DNA of 64,000 nt from NCBI GenBank assembly GCA_963402885.1, contig OY727093.1, forward strand, positions 17,675,036 to 17,739,035, read 5' to 3'. The first letter of the stretch is position 1. Each line of letters opens with the position of its first letter. This document shows positions 51,301-59,991 of this stretch, piece after piece. The notes under the pieces were generated by a model, which saw nothing but the letters and a program-made list of their open reading frames with translations, had not been told where the DNA came from and did not search any database. This DNA comes from Antedon bifida (taxonomy: Eukaryota > Echinodermata > Crinoidea > Comatulida > Antedonidae). Made by a program: the position numbers and the translations under genes.

Positions 51301-53203
51301 ATTGAATATCAATGAAATCTACAGTACAGTACATGATGAAAATTGAATTTGGAGAAAAAAACTGTATTAAAAGTTTGCGGCTTGGAACGAACGATGCATT
51401 CATTCAGGTTTTGTATTCTTATTGTCACTGCCGGTGTATATTAACATTGGTTCTCTCAATTTTGGTTCTCAACAGCATGGCGACGACATACAAACCAGTA
51501 GTTCATAGAGAATGGTGTTATCATTTGATAGTTGTTTTAAAAAGATAAATAAATACTATCTATCTATTCTAACAAAATTGGATACTTCACTAAAGACATG
51601 CTTAGGGTAATCCTAGGCATACAGGAAGTTACTCAGTAGGGCGGCTTGGTCTAGCTGGCTTCAATGTTTACATTACTATTTCAATACTAGTCGGAGCTAA
51701 TCTAGTCGGGAATATTTTGCCGGTCAAACTGGCTTCGGGAGAACACTGATTATGTGGTAAGGCCTTTAATAAAATGTAAATGTTTTAATATGTAGACTTT
51801 TCTATTAGTAATAATAACCAACCTGTGTGGGCTTTAAAACAAAAGTCTGCGTCATCTTGAACATCTACCATCTCATCTTCTTCATCCTCTTCGTCATCTT
51901 CTACTTCTTCATCTTCACCGTCATATCCTTCCATCTCCATCTCACTTCCATCTGAAAATTATTTTAAACAAGAAATATATTACTACAGCTAGTAATTTAT
52001 CCCATGAAATGCCCAATTGTTTTGTCCAGATTTGGACGCTTATTATGAATGGTTCTGGAGAGCAGAAAACAACAAGAAATGATTGGTTAAAATGCATGAG
52101 GAATGCTATACCCAACAGGGTATATCCAATATGTTCTTTTTTTTCCTGTCCTTGTTTAAGTAAGTAGTTCCTGTGATGTTATGACGTCATCTTACCATAA
52201 TCATTCATTATGAATAAAGAAAATTAGAATGAGCCAATGAACTATTTATCATACAGATTTATTATTCGATGAAAAACAAATTTAGCTTGCACATCTTCAT
52301 TAGATTGATGGTGGAAGTATGCTTAAACACCTGTCTAACTACTGTACTAAAATAATTCTATTAAAAATAGTATTTTTTATATATATTTATTTTTAATTAC
52401 GCTATGGTTGTACTTAATTGGTTATTGGTGGTTTCTAAAATGGTGAGGGAAGGAGCATAAAGGTTCATGTTATTATTAGTGTACTGTAGTACATTACTTA
52501 AATACCATTTGTCAAATTTTACAGTAGTACAAAAGTTCATGTTCAAACAAGAAATATTTCTTACAAAAAACGCAGCGACTTTTTGAAGTAATTTCCTATA
52601 ATGTACAGTACTCACTAATCAAACAGAGGAGGAAGGATTTTTTTACCATTATTCAATGATAAATTGATGGTATTATACCCGGCATACATTGACAGCCAAA
52701 ACGAAAACATTGTTTATTGAATAGGTCTCATAGACTCGCTTCTTCTGGACATGCTTTGTGCTTTGAGCCAGCCATTGTGGCAAGGCCTCTGTGATGCGGC
52801 TGGCTCCGTTCCTGGACTCCCTAGACAACTCTAGCCAATGGATACTAGGGCCGCGCCCGCTGCTTTTCAGCCTTAGTAAACTATAAGCTTCAGCGTGATA
52901 CAGTTTCCTAATGCTTCTTTCTTCTTAAATATAACTGCCTAAAAGTGCGGCACGAAAATACATCATAGGAGTGCATGGTAACCCTCTCTTCCTACCCTAC
53001 TAAATGTTAAGATGATATAGGTTTTTAGTAAAACTTAAAACTGTAAATGTACATGATTATTTCATAAGAACCACCATAAATGATACTGTACCTTGTTCTT
53101 CAGATTCATCAAGGTCAATGACCTCTTCAATGTCACCTTCATTTACTTCTACAACATCAATTCCTTCTTCATTCTGATCCAAGGAATCTTGGTCACTATC
53201 CAT
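42315..53203 (-). CDS. AAMP: Angio-associated migratory cell protein, WD40-repeat protein
   Basis: Complete, 416 residues (human AAMP is 434 from memory). Coding exons: 53092-53203, 51823-51951, 51050-51169, 50597-50736, 47634-47778, 46434-46517, 46072-46187, 45401-45483, 44384-44474, 43743-43897, 42315-42390. All have AG/GT borders and the total is 1,251 nt including TGA. An acidic N-terminus ([17 protein letters not shown], then a long Glu/Asp run) precedes WD40 blades with landmark strings shared with human [77 protein letters not shown] and a C-terminal KPDR. The family is a cytoplasmic WD40 scaffold linked to cell migration and to late 60S ribosome assembly (yeast Sqt1 is the related protein). 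An AG at 53213-53214 just before AATATTGAAATGG suggests an upstream 5' UTR exon. Large introns hold many transposons. Confidence 0.97.
42505..42640 (-). repeat. tRNA-derived SINE fragment in the last AAMP intron
   Basis: It shares the GGACCTACAGTTTATAGTCC, CAGAACTAAGAGC and TCTCGAACCG blocks with the copies at 2.1 kb and 31.3 kb. Box B (GGTTCGAGATGG on the minus strand) is kept, but the box A end is missing. Confidence 0.6.
42641..43735. repeat. Possible decayed retroelement body in the last AAMP intron
   Basis: This part of the intron has a coding-like base composition and short frames with LINE-flavoured words (for example [11 protein letters not shown], and a CFICDRDCH finger-like motif near 43,650), but no continuous frame and no second copy in the window. 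I would treat it as an old LINE remnant at best. Confidence 0.3.
43985..44282 (-). repeat. tRNA-derived SINE, diverged copy in an AAMP intron
   Basis: Box A-like TGGGTGAGCGG (44263-44273) and box B-like CAGGTTCAAGTC (44211-44222) on the minus strand, with the shared GGGTTCTTTAAAGTGCACA block near 44,010. It sits between AAMP exons at 43743-43897 and 44384-44474. Confidence 0.65.
44815..45344. mobile_element. 530-bp MITE in an AAMP intron
   Basis: Ends ACTAAAGACCCAGTCACACCA and its imperfect inverse TGGTGAGACCGGGCCTTTAGT. CGATATG near the left end and CATATCG near the right are subterminal inverted words. Non-coding. It fills most of the intron between exons 44384-44474 and 45401-45483. Confidence 0.7.
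45531..45765 (+). repeat. 5S rRNA-derived SINE (SINE3-like) in an AAMP intron
   Basis: The first 107 bases follow 5S rRNA in order: ACCACTGCATGGAACAC, TCTCGTCAAATTAAGCAACG, GGGCCTAGT, TTGGATGGGAGACTGTCTGG and GAATCACATCGGGTGCT. This covers the internal promoter (box A, intermediate element, box C), with small losses in the box A region. A non-5S body continues to about 45,765 (CAAGATGCTTTACTCTC, AAAGCCGATGGTCC). That fits a 5S-headed SINE better than a working 5S gene. A plain 5S pseudogene is the alternative. Confidence 0.75.
45768..45929. repeat. Short tandem repeat, three units
   Basis: Three copies of a unit with GAGTAGGAGATCGTCTCCC, GTGTGCTGATCTGGTAGGC and GTTGCATATGTGTAATCT. The first copy lacks the last block. 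GGAGATCGTCTCC forms a small hairpin. The repeat follows the 5S-derived SINE directly. Confidence 0.85.
45930..45981. mobile_element. MITE relic, two terminal inverted repeats back to back
   Basis: TAAAGCTTTGTCTACACTAT and ATAGTGCAGACAGAGCTTTA form an imperfect palindrome of 52 bp. The same termini bound the 16185-16319 element, so this is an internally deleted copy. Confidence 0.65.
46309..46380. repeat. Short AT-rich tandem repeat
   Basis: About three diverged copies of a 22-bp unit like TATTAGTAACCCACTACTA, in the AAMP intron between exons 46072-46187 and 46434-46517. Confidence 0.6.
46990..47145 (+). repeat. Possible SINE fragment, opposite orientation
   Basis: A box B-like CAGGTTCAAGACT, followed by TAGTTCTGGTG and GGATAAGAACT and then GTGTACACATAATGC, echoes the order of blocks in the other SINE copies. 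Divergence is high. Confidence 0.4.
48007..50544. mobile_element. 2.5-kb element with about 650-bp terminal inverted repeats, in AAMP intron 4
   Basis: The left arm (48007 to about 48655) and right arm (about 49760-50544) are inverted copies beginning TAGTCCAGTCAAAAATCACC. The right arm carries an extra block of about 140 bp (about 49,940-50,080). The 1.1-kb centre has no credible ORF. Small frames mirrored in both arms are a consequence of the repeat. A TA on each end may be the target duplication, but no longer duplication is evident, so the superfamily is unresolved. Non-autonomous. The arms are close enough to suggest moderate age. Confidence 0.85.
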
Positions 53204-53234
53204 TTCAATATTCTAAATAAAAAAAATGGAACAG

Positions 53235-53775
53235 TTAAAGATGTATTGTCCCTTGAAACAAAAAAATTAAGGTAAAAAAAATCTAAATTTAAATTGGCCA
53301 TATCAAAGTACTGTAATATTAAAGTTATTCACTTTTTAAGTCGAAAATTCGAGCCAAAAACAACAAGTTTACGTAATTAACAGGTAAATTAATTTGATTA
53401 CATTTCGTCTGGAAAATCGTTGCTGGCGAAAGTAAACAAAGATTTCAAACCACTAATTACAACACGTCACGGTTGAGAAGGTGTTTTCACACAGATCTTG
53501 AGGAAGTTTTATGATTATGCATACAGAGTAGCCAAACAAGAGCATTGCATTATGAGATATGTTTTGATCGAAAACTTTGACTGGAAGTCAACGTTATTTT
53601 TTGAACTAAAAAACGTCTGTATTTCAGTTAAATGATTTTTTTTCCAACTAATTTTTGGTTAAAGTTAATATTACTAAATAATATATAACATAATATACTA
53701 TTATGATACTTCAAAATGACTCACTTTTTTTCGCAATCTTTTTATTTTTATTTTTTTGGAATTAGTCAAAGTAAT
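53235..53775 (-). mobile_element. MITE family A copy 1, beside AAMP exon 1
   Basis: Inverted relative to 54689-55222 and alignable along nearly its full length, starting TTAAAGATGTATTGTCCC. The far end (about 20 bp) is lost where the LINE fragment begins. Its terminus is only about 21 bp from the splice acceptor before the AAMP start codon. Confidence 0.8.
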
Positions 53776-54546
53776 TTTTTGTTAAGGGAGTTACCGCCTC
53801 CTAGCTTCTCTCTTAGTGGCACTGAACTCCAGGTTGTGAAGCATATTAAGCTATTGGGAGTTTTGATCCAAGACGACTTGAGGTGGAATTTACATGTTAA
53901 TGAAATAATTACAAAGGCTTCCCGTAGGTTATTTACACTCTGTATTTTACGTAGGGCTAATGCCCCAGTTGACGATATGAAATGTATTTATTTGAGTTAC
54001 ATTCGGCCTATATTGGAGTACGCCTGCCCTGTATGGCATGGTGCCATTACACAATTTAATACCCAACTTATTGAAAGGGTTCAAAAAAGGGCCCTAAAAA
54101 TTATTCTTGGTCTTAATTACATTTCATATGAATTAGCTTTAGAATTTTTTAATTTACCTTTGCTAAAAGTCAGGCGTGATAATCTTGTACTGACTTTTGG
54201 CAAGAAGATGTCGAATTCGGACAAGTTCAGTTATTTGCTCCACCCTATCCGTAGTATTCCTCGTGTTCTCCGAAGCAACGGCAAGGTCAAATATCAACAA
54301 TACAAACCGAGAACCAAAAGATTTAAAAATTCACCAATCCCTACAATAATTAATTTGCTAAACAATAGTTCATGAGCCAAAGAGTCAGAGTGATATTGTT
54401 GTTATTTCATTTTATTACATCCTTTTTATTGTTATGTAAGTATTGTATAGTAATTTTGTAAATGCAACGTTTTTAGCCTTGCGGCTACCTGTTGTAAGTT
54501 TTATACCAGAATAAATAAAAATAAATAAATAAATAAATAAATAATA
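53776..54546 (+). mobile_element. 5'-truncated LINE, reverse-transcriptase C-terminal part with AAAT tail
   Basis: A continuous frame to the stop at 54373-54375 carries LLGVLIQDDLRWNLHV, YIRPILEYACPVWHG and LIERVQKRALKIILGL. These are the palm-end and thumb motifs of CR1/L2/jockey-type LINE reverse transcriptases. The catalytic palm and the endonuclease are missing upstream. After the stop comes a short 3' UTR and an (AAAT)n tail at 54,513-54,546. The open frame suggests a fairly recent insertion. The clade is not settled from this piece. Confidence 0.9.
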
Positions 54547-55260
54547 AATGGTTAAATTCAACCAAAAATTAATTGTGCTAGCAGCCAATTTGACCTTCTT
54601 TAGTTTTTTCAGATAAATAAATTTTCTTTAAATCCAATTTTTGGTCAAAGTGGATAACTATTATGTGACATTAAAATGGTATATTAAATTAAAGATGTAT
54701 TGTCCCTTTCACTAATTCCAAAAAAATAAAAAAAATTAATATTTCGAAAAAAAGTGGGTCATTTTGAAGTATCATAATAGTTATTAACTTTCACCAAAAA
54801 TTTGTCAAAAAAAAAAATCATTTAACTGAAATACAGACGTTTTTTGTTCAAAAAATAAGTTTTCGATCAAAACATATCTCATAATACAACGCGCTTGTTT
54901 GGCTACTCTGTATGCATATATATCATAAAACTTTCTCGCGATCTGTGTGAAAACACCTTCTCAACCGTGACGAGTTGTAAACAATCCTAATTAGCATCAT
55001 GCATAATGCATACTCGTGGTTTGAAAACTTCGTTTACTTTCGCTCGCGACGAAGTGTAATCAAATCAATTTACCTGTTATTGTTAATTACGTAAACTTGT
55101 TGTTTTTGGTTCAAATTTTCGACTTAAAGTGAATAATTTTAATATTACTTTGATATGGCCAATTTAAATTTAGAATATTTTCACCTTCATTTTTTGTGTT
55201 TCAAGGGACAATACATCTTTAAATAATTATTATTTTTCAGGGGTACAATACATCTTTAAT
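54546..55260. mobile_element. MITE family B copy, partial, carrying a nested family A copy
   Basis: 54546-54688 matches the right half of the 18,392 element (GTCAAAGTGGATAACTATTA, TGTGACATTAAAATGG). Its terminus continues after the nested insertion as CAGGGGTACAATACATCTTT to about 55,259. The left part is missing at the LINE tail. Confidence 0.65.
54689..55222 (+). mobile_element. MITE family A copy 2, complete, 534 bp
   Basis: Bounded by TTAAAGATGTATTGTCCC and GGGACAATACATCTTTAA, inside family B. It provides the uninterrupted reference for two later insertions (ATCATAATAGTTATTAAC near 54,770 and GAGTTGTAAACAATCC near 54,980). TTAA or TA may be the target site. Non-coding. Confidence 0.85.
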
Positions 55261-55532
55261 ATGTTGTTTCTTTTAATCTTTTAATAACTTGAGTGCAAAT
55301 AAATAATGAACGATTCTATATTTTGTATAAATAAATTATAATGCGATATTTTATGTTCAACTTTATTATTTTTATAATGAATTGCAGTAATAAAGTTAAA
55401 TATGTAACCATCATTGGTTATGGCCTAAAAGTGGGCCGAATCGTACAGGATTAATTAGTTAGTTAATAGTATAGAGGGGCTAGGTGCAGCCAGCAGGGTC
55501 AGGCATATAGGCCTAGCTAAGCTAGGAAGGTT

Positions 55533-55690
55533 TACGATGAAATCTGTCGCGTTTGAAATCGGTCGGGATAAAATCAACTTCCGGTATTTTGTATGGCGCA
55601 CTGCTAGAGCTATACTTTTGATGATATCGGTCGCGTTTGAAATCGGTCGCGCTATTTTGTATGGAGCGAGATGCATGCTAGCTAGCGGGA
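55533..55690 (+). repeat. GAAATCGGTCGCG repeat block, left copy
   Basis: GATGAAATCTGTCGCG, GAAATCGGTCGGGATAAAAT and TCCGGTATTTTGTATGG are followed by a second round of ATCGGTCGCGTTTGAAATC. It is present inverted at 58655-58743. It may be one end of a composite element or a subterminal array. Confidence 0.7.
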
Positions 55691-56542
55691 TATACATTTT
55701 CTTCGTTTATATAGATTTAATTTGATATTTTTTAGGAACTAGATTATTTATGTGGATATTTTTTATTTGGAATAAATATTTATTATCAAACATTATTTTT
55801 TTTTTATTTCACAGGTCTCGGAAAAGGTCTGTGTCTTTTCAAAATGGCCATTTCAAAACAAGTTTAAATATTATATTAGGCATATAATAATTTACCTTTA
55901 TTTATAATATGTACTGTAATTAATATATATAGAGAATATACGTCTGTGTCTATTATTATGCAAACAATTACGTAAAAGAGAACAATTTATTTAAAAACAA
56001 TAATTGTTACAATGTATAGCCTGTAAAGCCAGCGTATCCATTTTTATACTATGCATACTATGGGAGATATATCATATCCATGTCGTTAACAACTTACTAT
56101 TCGATCACCTTATTTTTATTTCTATTTTATTTATGTCCGTACGTTATGTAGGATAATTAAGTATATAATGATTATTGTTGAGGCAAATCATGTGTATATT
56201 TTTATTTCTTATGTTTAAAATAGATTTTAGTAAAAATAATCATTACAGTATATGTGGATGGTTAAAAGGCATGCTACTGAAATAAACCCCCAAATAAGCC
56301 ATATCGGAGATGCGCCTTCTATGATCGTGCAGTCGTTTCCTCAACAGTACGTTATTTTGCGGATGGGGATTCCTCTTTTTAAAAAAACGTGCACTAGTGT
56401 GTCAAATCATGGACAAAGCATGTACGATCATTGTCCATGGCCAGGTAAAGATGACGTATATTACTAATAACCATACGTTTGAAACATCTATAAAAAAAAA
56501 GATTTCGAAAAAAAGTGGGTCATTTTGAAGTATCATAATAGT

Positions 56543-57364
56543 CAGAGCCATATATATAAAGAGTTACGACATTGGATTAAAGTCACGTGATATGCAGATC
56601 AAAATGTGTCAAACTTGTCTCCGTTAATACTTTCAATTTTTTCTTATATTTAAAAAAATGTAATTGCACATTATACGGTGAAATATCGATGTGCACAGCG
56701 TACAGAAGTACTTGCGGCAAAGAATATTGCGCGCGTGTGCGCTAATAGTAGTACATTATAAAGTTTGATTGATTGATTTTGGAACGAAACATCCAATAAC
56801 TACGTCCTATTAATAACAATAATAATATTTTCAATTCATAATGTATGCTTTGATGACTAAATAAAATAATATAAGTGTCATGGATATATTTGTTCATATG
56901 CTGAAAAGGGTATGAACAATATCAAAATAATAAAGGCAAATTATTACAAATGAAATGATGAACGAGTCTTGAAATTTACCGTAATAACGTTGGCGGCGCA
57001 GTTTGTGTCAAAAAGCACACAGAGAGCCATATATTGTATAAAAAGAGGGGTGAATTTGTGTCTTTTTTGTATTGGTTCATGCTTTCATGTATCCTAACTT
57101 GCATGTAGGCCCTAGCATTTACTTGTTTTGCTATTATAAAAAAAATATATATATGCTACCAAATCAATACCATTAATAAAATTAATTACTAAAATAAATA
57201 TGCAATCTAATCATTATTTCATAGACAACAAAATCTAAAAATAATGCATGAACTACAGGAAAACGCTATACAAAGTAGACGCGCGCGCCCTCAGCGTGCA
57301 AATTCTTTGACACAAAAATGGCTTCTAATCTTCAATGTCGTAACTCTTTATATATATGGCTCTG
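56543..57364. mobile_element. hAT-like non-autonomous element, 822 bp, 8-bp target duplication
   Basis: Perfect 32-bp terminal inverted repeats starting CAGAGCCATATATATAAAGA, flanked on both sides by ATAATAGT (56535-56542 and 57365-57372). The paralogous empty site at about 54,770 has ATAATAGT once. The 8-bp duplication and CAG-type ends are hAT hallmarks. No transposase frame. Perfect ends suggest a young insertion. Confidence 0.92.
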
Positions 57365-57514
57365 ATAATAGTTATTAACCTTCACCAAACATTTAACTGA
57401 AATACAGACGTTTTTTTGTGCAACAAGCTTGTTTGGCTACTCTGTATGCATAATTATAAACTTCCTCTCGATCTGTGTGAAAACACCTTCTCAACCGTGA
57501 CGAGTTGTAAACAA

Positions 57515-58529
57515 GGGTGTGTAGAAAGCGACGACCTCGAATTGGACGATCCCAACGACCCGGGCGACCTCGAATTGGACGAGGTCACGACCTAGAATTG
57601 GACGACCCATAACACGAAACCGACGACCCCTATAGCCTAGCCTAGGCGTTAGGCCTAAGTGTGGTATAACATCCCGAAGCCGAACATAGCCAAAGATCTT
57701 TAAACCATACCTTATATAATACTCGCAAGCAAGCAATTGATTGAAAAAATACAGAAATATCGCCATTTGATACTGAATGTGTCGAAACGAACAAACGAAC
57801 AGATATGGAACGCCAAGAGTGCATCATTAAAACTGCATTCGACTCGATTAGCACACGAAATATCATAAACATGGCAAACCAGGTCAAAACGGCCCCTTTT
57901 TCATCGGCGGGTAAGGTTTGCTCAGTGGATTGGTCATTGGTATTTCGACAAACATATTAAAAAGAAATTCAAAAGAAATAAATATTATACATTACATGGT
58001 TAAACCATGGACGTATAATTACATCTCGTCTTCATATAACGAACACTATAGGCCTACCAAGCAGCGTGTTGCGAACATGTGCATGGGGAGGGCCATAAGA
58101 AAGCTTTACATTTCACATATGCATTGTATACCGTCAAACCTTACCCGCCGCTGAAAAGGGGGCCGTTTTGACCTGGGTTGCCATGTTTATGTATGATATT
58201 TCGTGTGCTAATCGAGTCGAATGCAGTTTTAATGATGCACTCTTGGCGTTCCATATCTGTTCGTTTGTTCGTGTCGACACATTCAGTATCAAATGGCGAT
58301 ATTTCTGTATTTTTTCAATCAATTGCTTGCTTGCGAGTATTAAATAAGGTATGGTTTAAAGATCTTTGGCTATGTTCGGCTTCGGGATGTTATACCACGC
58401 TTAGGCCTAGGCTAGGCTATAGGGGTCGTCGGTTTCGTGTTATGGGTCGTCCAATTCTAGGTCGTTCAAATCGAGGTCGCCCGGGTCGTTGGGGTCGTCC
58501 AATTCGAGGTCGTCGCTTTCTACACACCC
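57515..58529. mobile_element. Foldback element, about 400-bp arms, 10-bp target duplication (Mutator-like)
   Basis: Arms 57515 to about 57916 and about 58133-58529 are near-identical inverted copies beginning GGGTGTGTAGAAAGCGACGA, with a spacer of about 215 bp. TTGTAAACAA flanks both sides (57505-57514 and 58530-58539) and occurs once in the empty site near 54,980. Long terminal repeats with a 9-11-bp duplication point to a non-autonomous Mutator-like element. That family call is inference. Mirrored frames in the arms are not genes. Confidence 0.9.
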
Positions 58530-58654
58530 TTGTAAACAATCCTAATTTAAATTAGCATCATGCATAATGCATACTCGTGGAAATCTTTGTTTACTTTCGC
58601 TCACTACGATTTTCCAGACGAAATAATAAAATTGATAAAAAGCGTATCTAGCGG

Positions 58655-58743
58655 CGCTCCATACTAAATACCGGATGTTTATTTTATCGCGACCGATTTC
58701 AAGCGCGACCGATCTCAAGCGCGACCGATTTCATCTGACACCG
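58655..58743 (-). repeat. GAAATCGGTCGCG repeat block, right inverted copy
   Basis: The reverse complement reads GATGAAATCGGTCGCGCTTG, GAGATCGGTCGCG, GAAATCGGTCGCGATAAAAT, ATCCGGTATTTAGTATGG. It mirrors 55533-55605, so the two blocks could bound a 3.2-kb composite, though no target duplication is evident. A weaker relative is at about 60,350-60,470. Confidence 0.65.
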
Positions 58744-58814
58744 CTAGGCCTAGTAGCTAGAACTTTGAAACTAGCCTAATTAGCCTAGGCCTAAGGCCTC
58801 TACTAGGATAGTAC

Positions 58815-59414
58815 GGTTCAGGGACGATTCGGCCCTGAGACGATTCGGCCCGGGACTATTCGGCCCGCTTTTGGTGGGACGATTCGGCCCACTTTTGGGC
58901 CGAAACATCCCACTTTGTGGGCCGAAACGTCTCACTTTAGACCAAATTCATATTCATTGTTTTGGGTATTTATCAAGTTTTCAAAGGTGTTTAACAATCC
59001 GCATTTTATTGATATTGACAATGTTGATATAATATATATAATAAATTACTAAAAAAACGTAATTTTATATTCAATTTATTACTTCGAAAACCTTGATTAT
59101 TTCGTGCATTCACCAAGCGGCCAACAGAGGGCGTAACTTGTTTACATCGAATAGCGTGACTAAAAATTGATCATTTTCGACAATGTTTTCAAAATGTTTG
59201 CTTTATTGCATCTTTATCCCTAGTAGTATTACCCCATAGTCTCTCTGAAAATAAAGTTTGGGGAAAAAGCTTATTTTATGCTTATAAAATGCATATCAAA
59301 GCCGATAAATGTAAGTGTGCCGAATTGTCTCAGGGCCGAATCGTCCCGGGCCGAATAGTCCCGGGCCGAATCGTCCCGGGCCGAATCGTCTCAGGGCCGA
59401 ATCGTCCCGTTACC
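58815..59414. mobile_element. 600-bp foldback element with arrays of a GGGACGATTCGGCCC motif, 9-bp target duplication
   Basis: GGATAGTAC flanks both ends (58806-58814 and 59415-59423). The left side holds about five variants of GGGACGATTCGGCCC within 110 bp, and the right side holds about six inverted variants. The AT-rich centre is non-coding. Short ends with subterminal motif arrays and a 9-bp duplication suggest a Mutator-like or related non-autonomous element. A stray piece (GTGGGCCGAATCGTAC) lies at 55,432. Confidence 0.88.
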
Positions 59415-59424
59415 GGATAGTACT

Positions 59425-59991
59425 AGTAGCCCTAGCTAGGCCTCTAGGCCTAGTTAAGCCCTATAATAGCCCTATATAACCCTATATAGGCTACGCCACT
59501 TGCTAGCATAGTAGGCTTTAGACCTAGTCTAGATTAGAAAATAGTCTACCAAATGTCAATGTACACTACCTTTATGCGGCTTATATAAAAATAGTTTGTT
59601 TATTAAAATTGTGCTCACACACGCAACTTCGTGGGAGCAGACATTTTGTGAAATATTTACTTCCACAACCACTATTCATACGAGTACGAGGTATCAGAAG
59701 TGCGCAATACAATACTCAGCAATACGCAGTTATTGCAGTAATGAGAAATTTAAAAGTGCTAACTGTTATTTTAATTTTTACATTATTATCACAAGAGAGA
59801 AAATAATGTATGCTAAAATGATGATTTTAAGCCATTTAATAAAATTAGGCCTCTTGGTATAAGGTATTACTGTATCAAGCTATTTGTCCCGAAATGGTTA
59901 CTTGAATGTACGGTTAAATAGCAAAACCCTTATATATCCGGAACGAATCTTTTTGTTTTGTTCTGATTGTTTGTTGGGTTCTCGGTATAAA
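59425..59991. other. Upstream region of the SMPD2-like gene
   Basis: Begins with a stretch dense in CTAG, TAGGCCTA and CCCTATA words (59,425-59,520), then ordinary AT-rich sequence. It should contain the promoter of the SMPD2-like gene. I see no clear core promoter element. An in-frame ATG at 59,884 exists but the 59,992 start fits the family better. Confidence 0.5.

Larger units (their letters stand above)
56490..58630 (+). mobile_element. MITE family A copy 3, split by two later insertions
   Basis: Family A sequence occurs at about 56490-56542, 57365-57514 and 58530-58630. Each break falls at a point where copy 2 is continuous, so the interruptions are younger elements (hAT-like and foldback). 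The ends are worn. Confidence 0.85.

Noticed and set aside
57491-58555. Mirrored frames of 62-125 codons in the foldback element
   Set aside because: Same reason: inverted arms of one element, with arginine/glycine-rich stretches derived from GGTCGTC repeats.
59884-59991. Upstream in-frame ATG adding 36 residues to the SMPD2-like protein
   Set aside because: The start at 59,992 gives an N-terminus of nearly the human length before LNCW. The extension has no family support.
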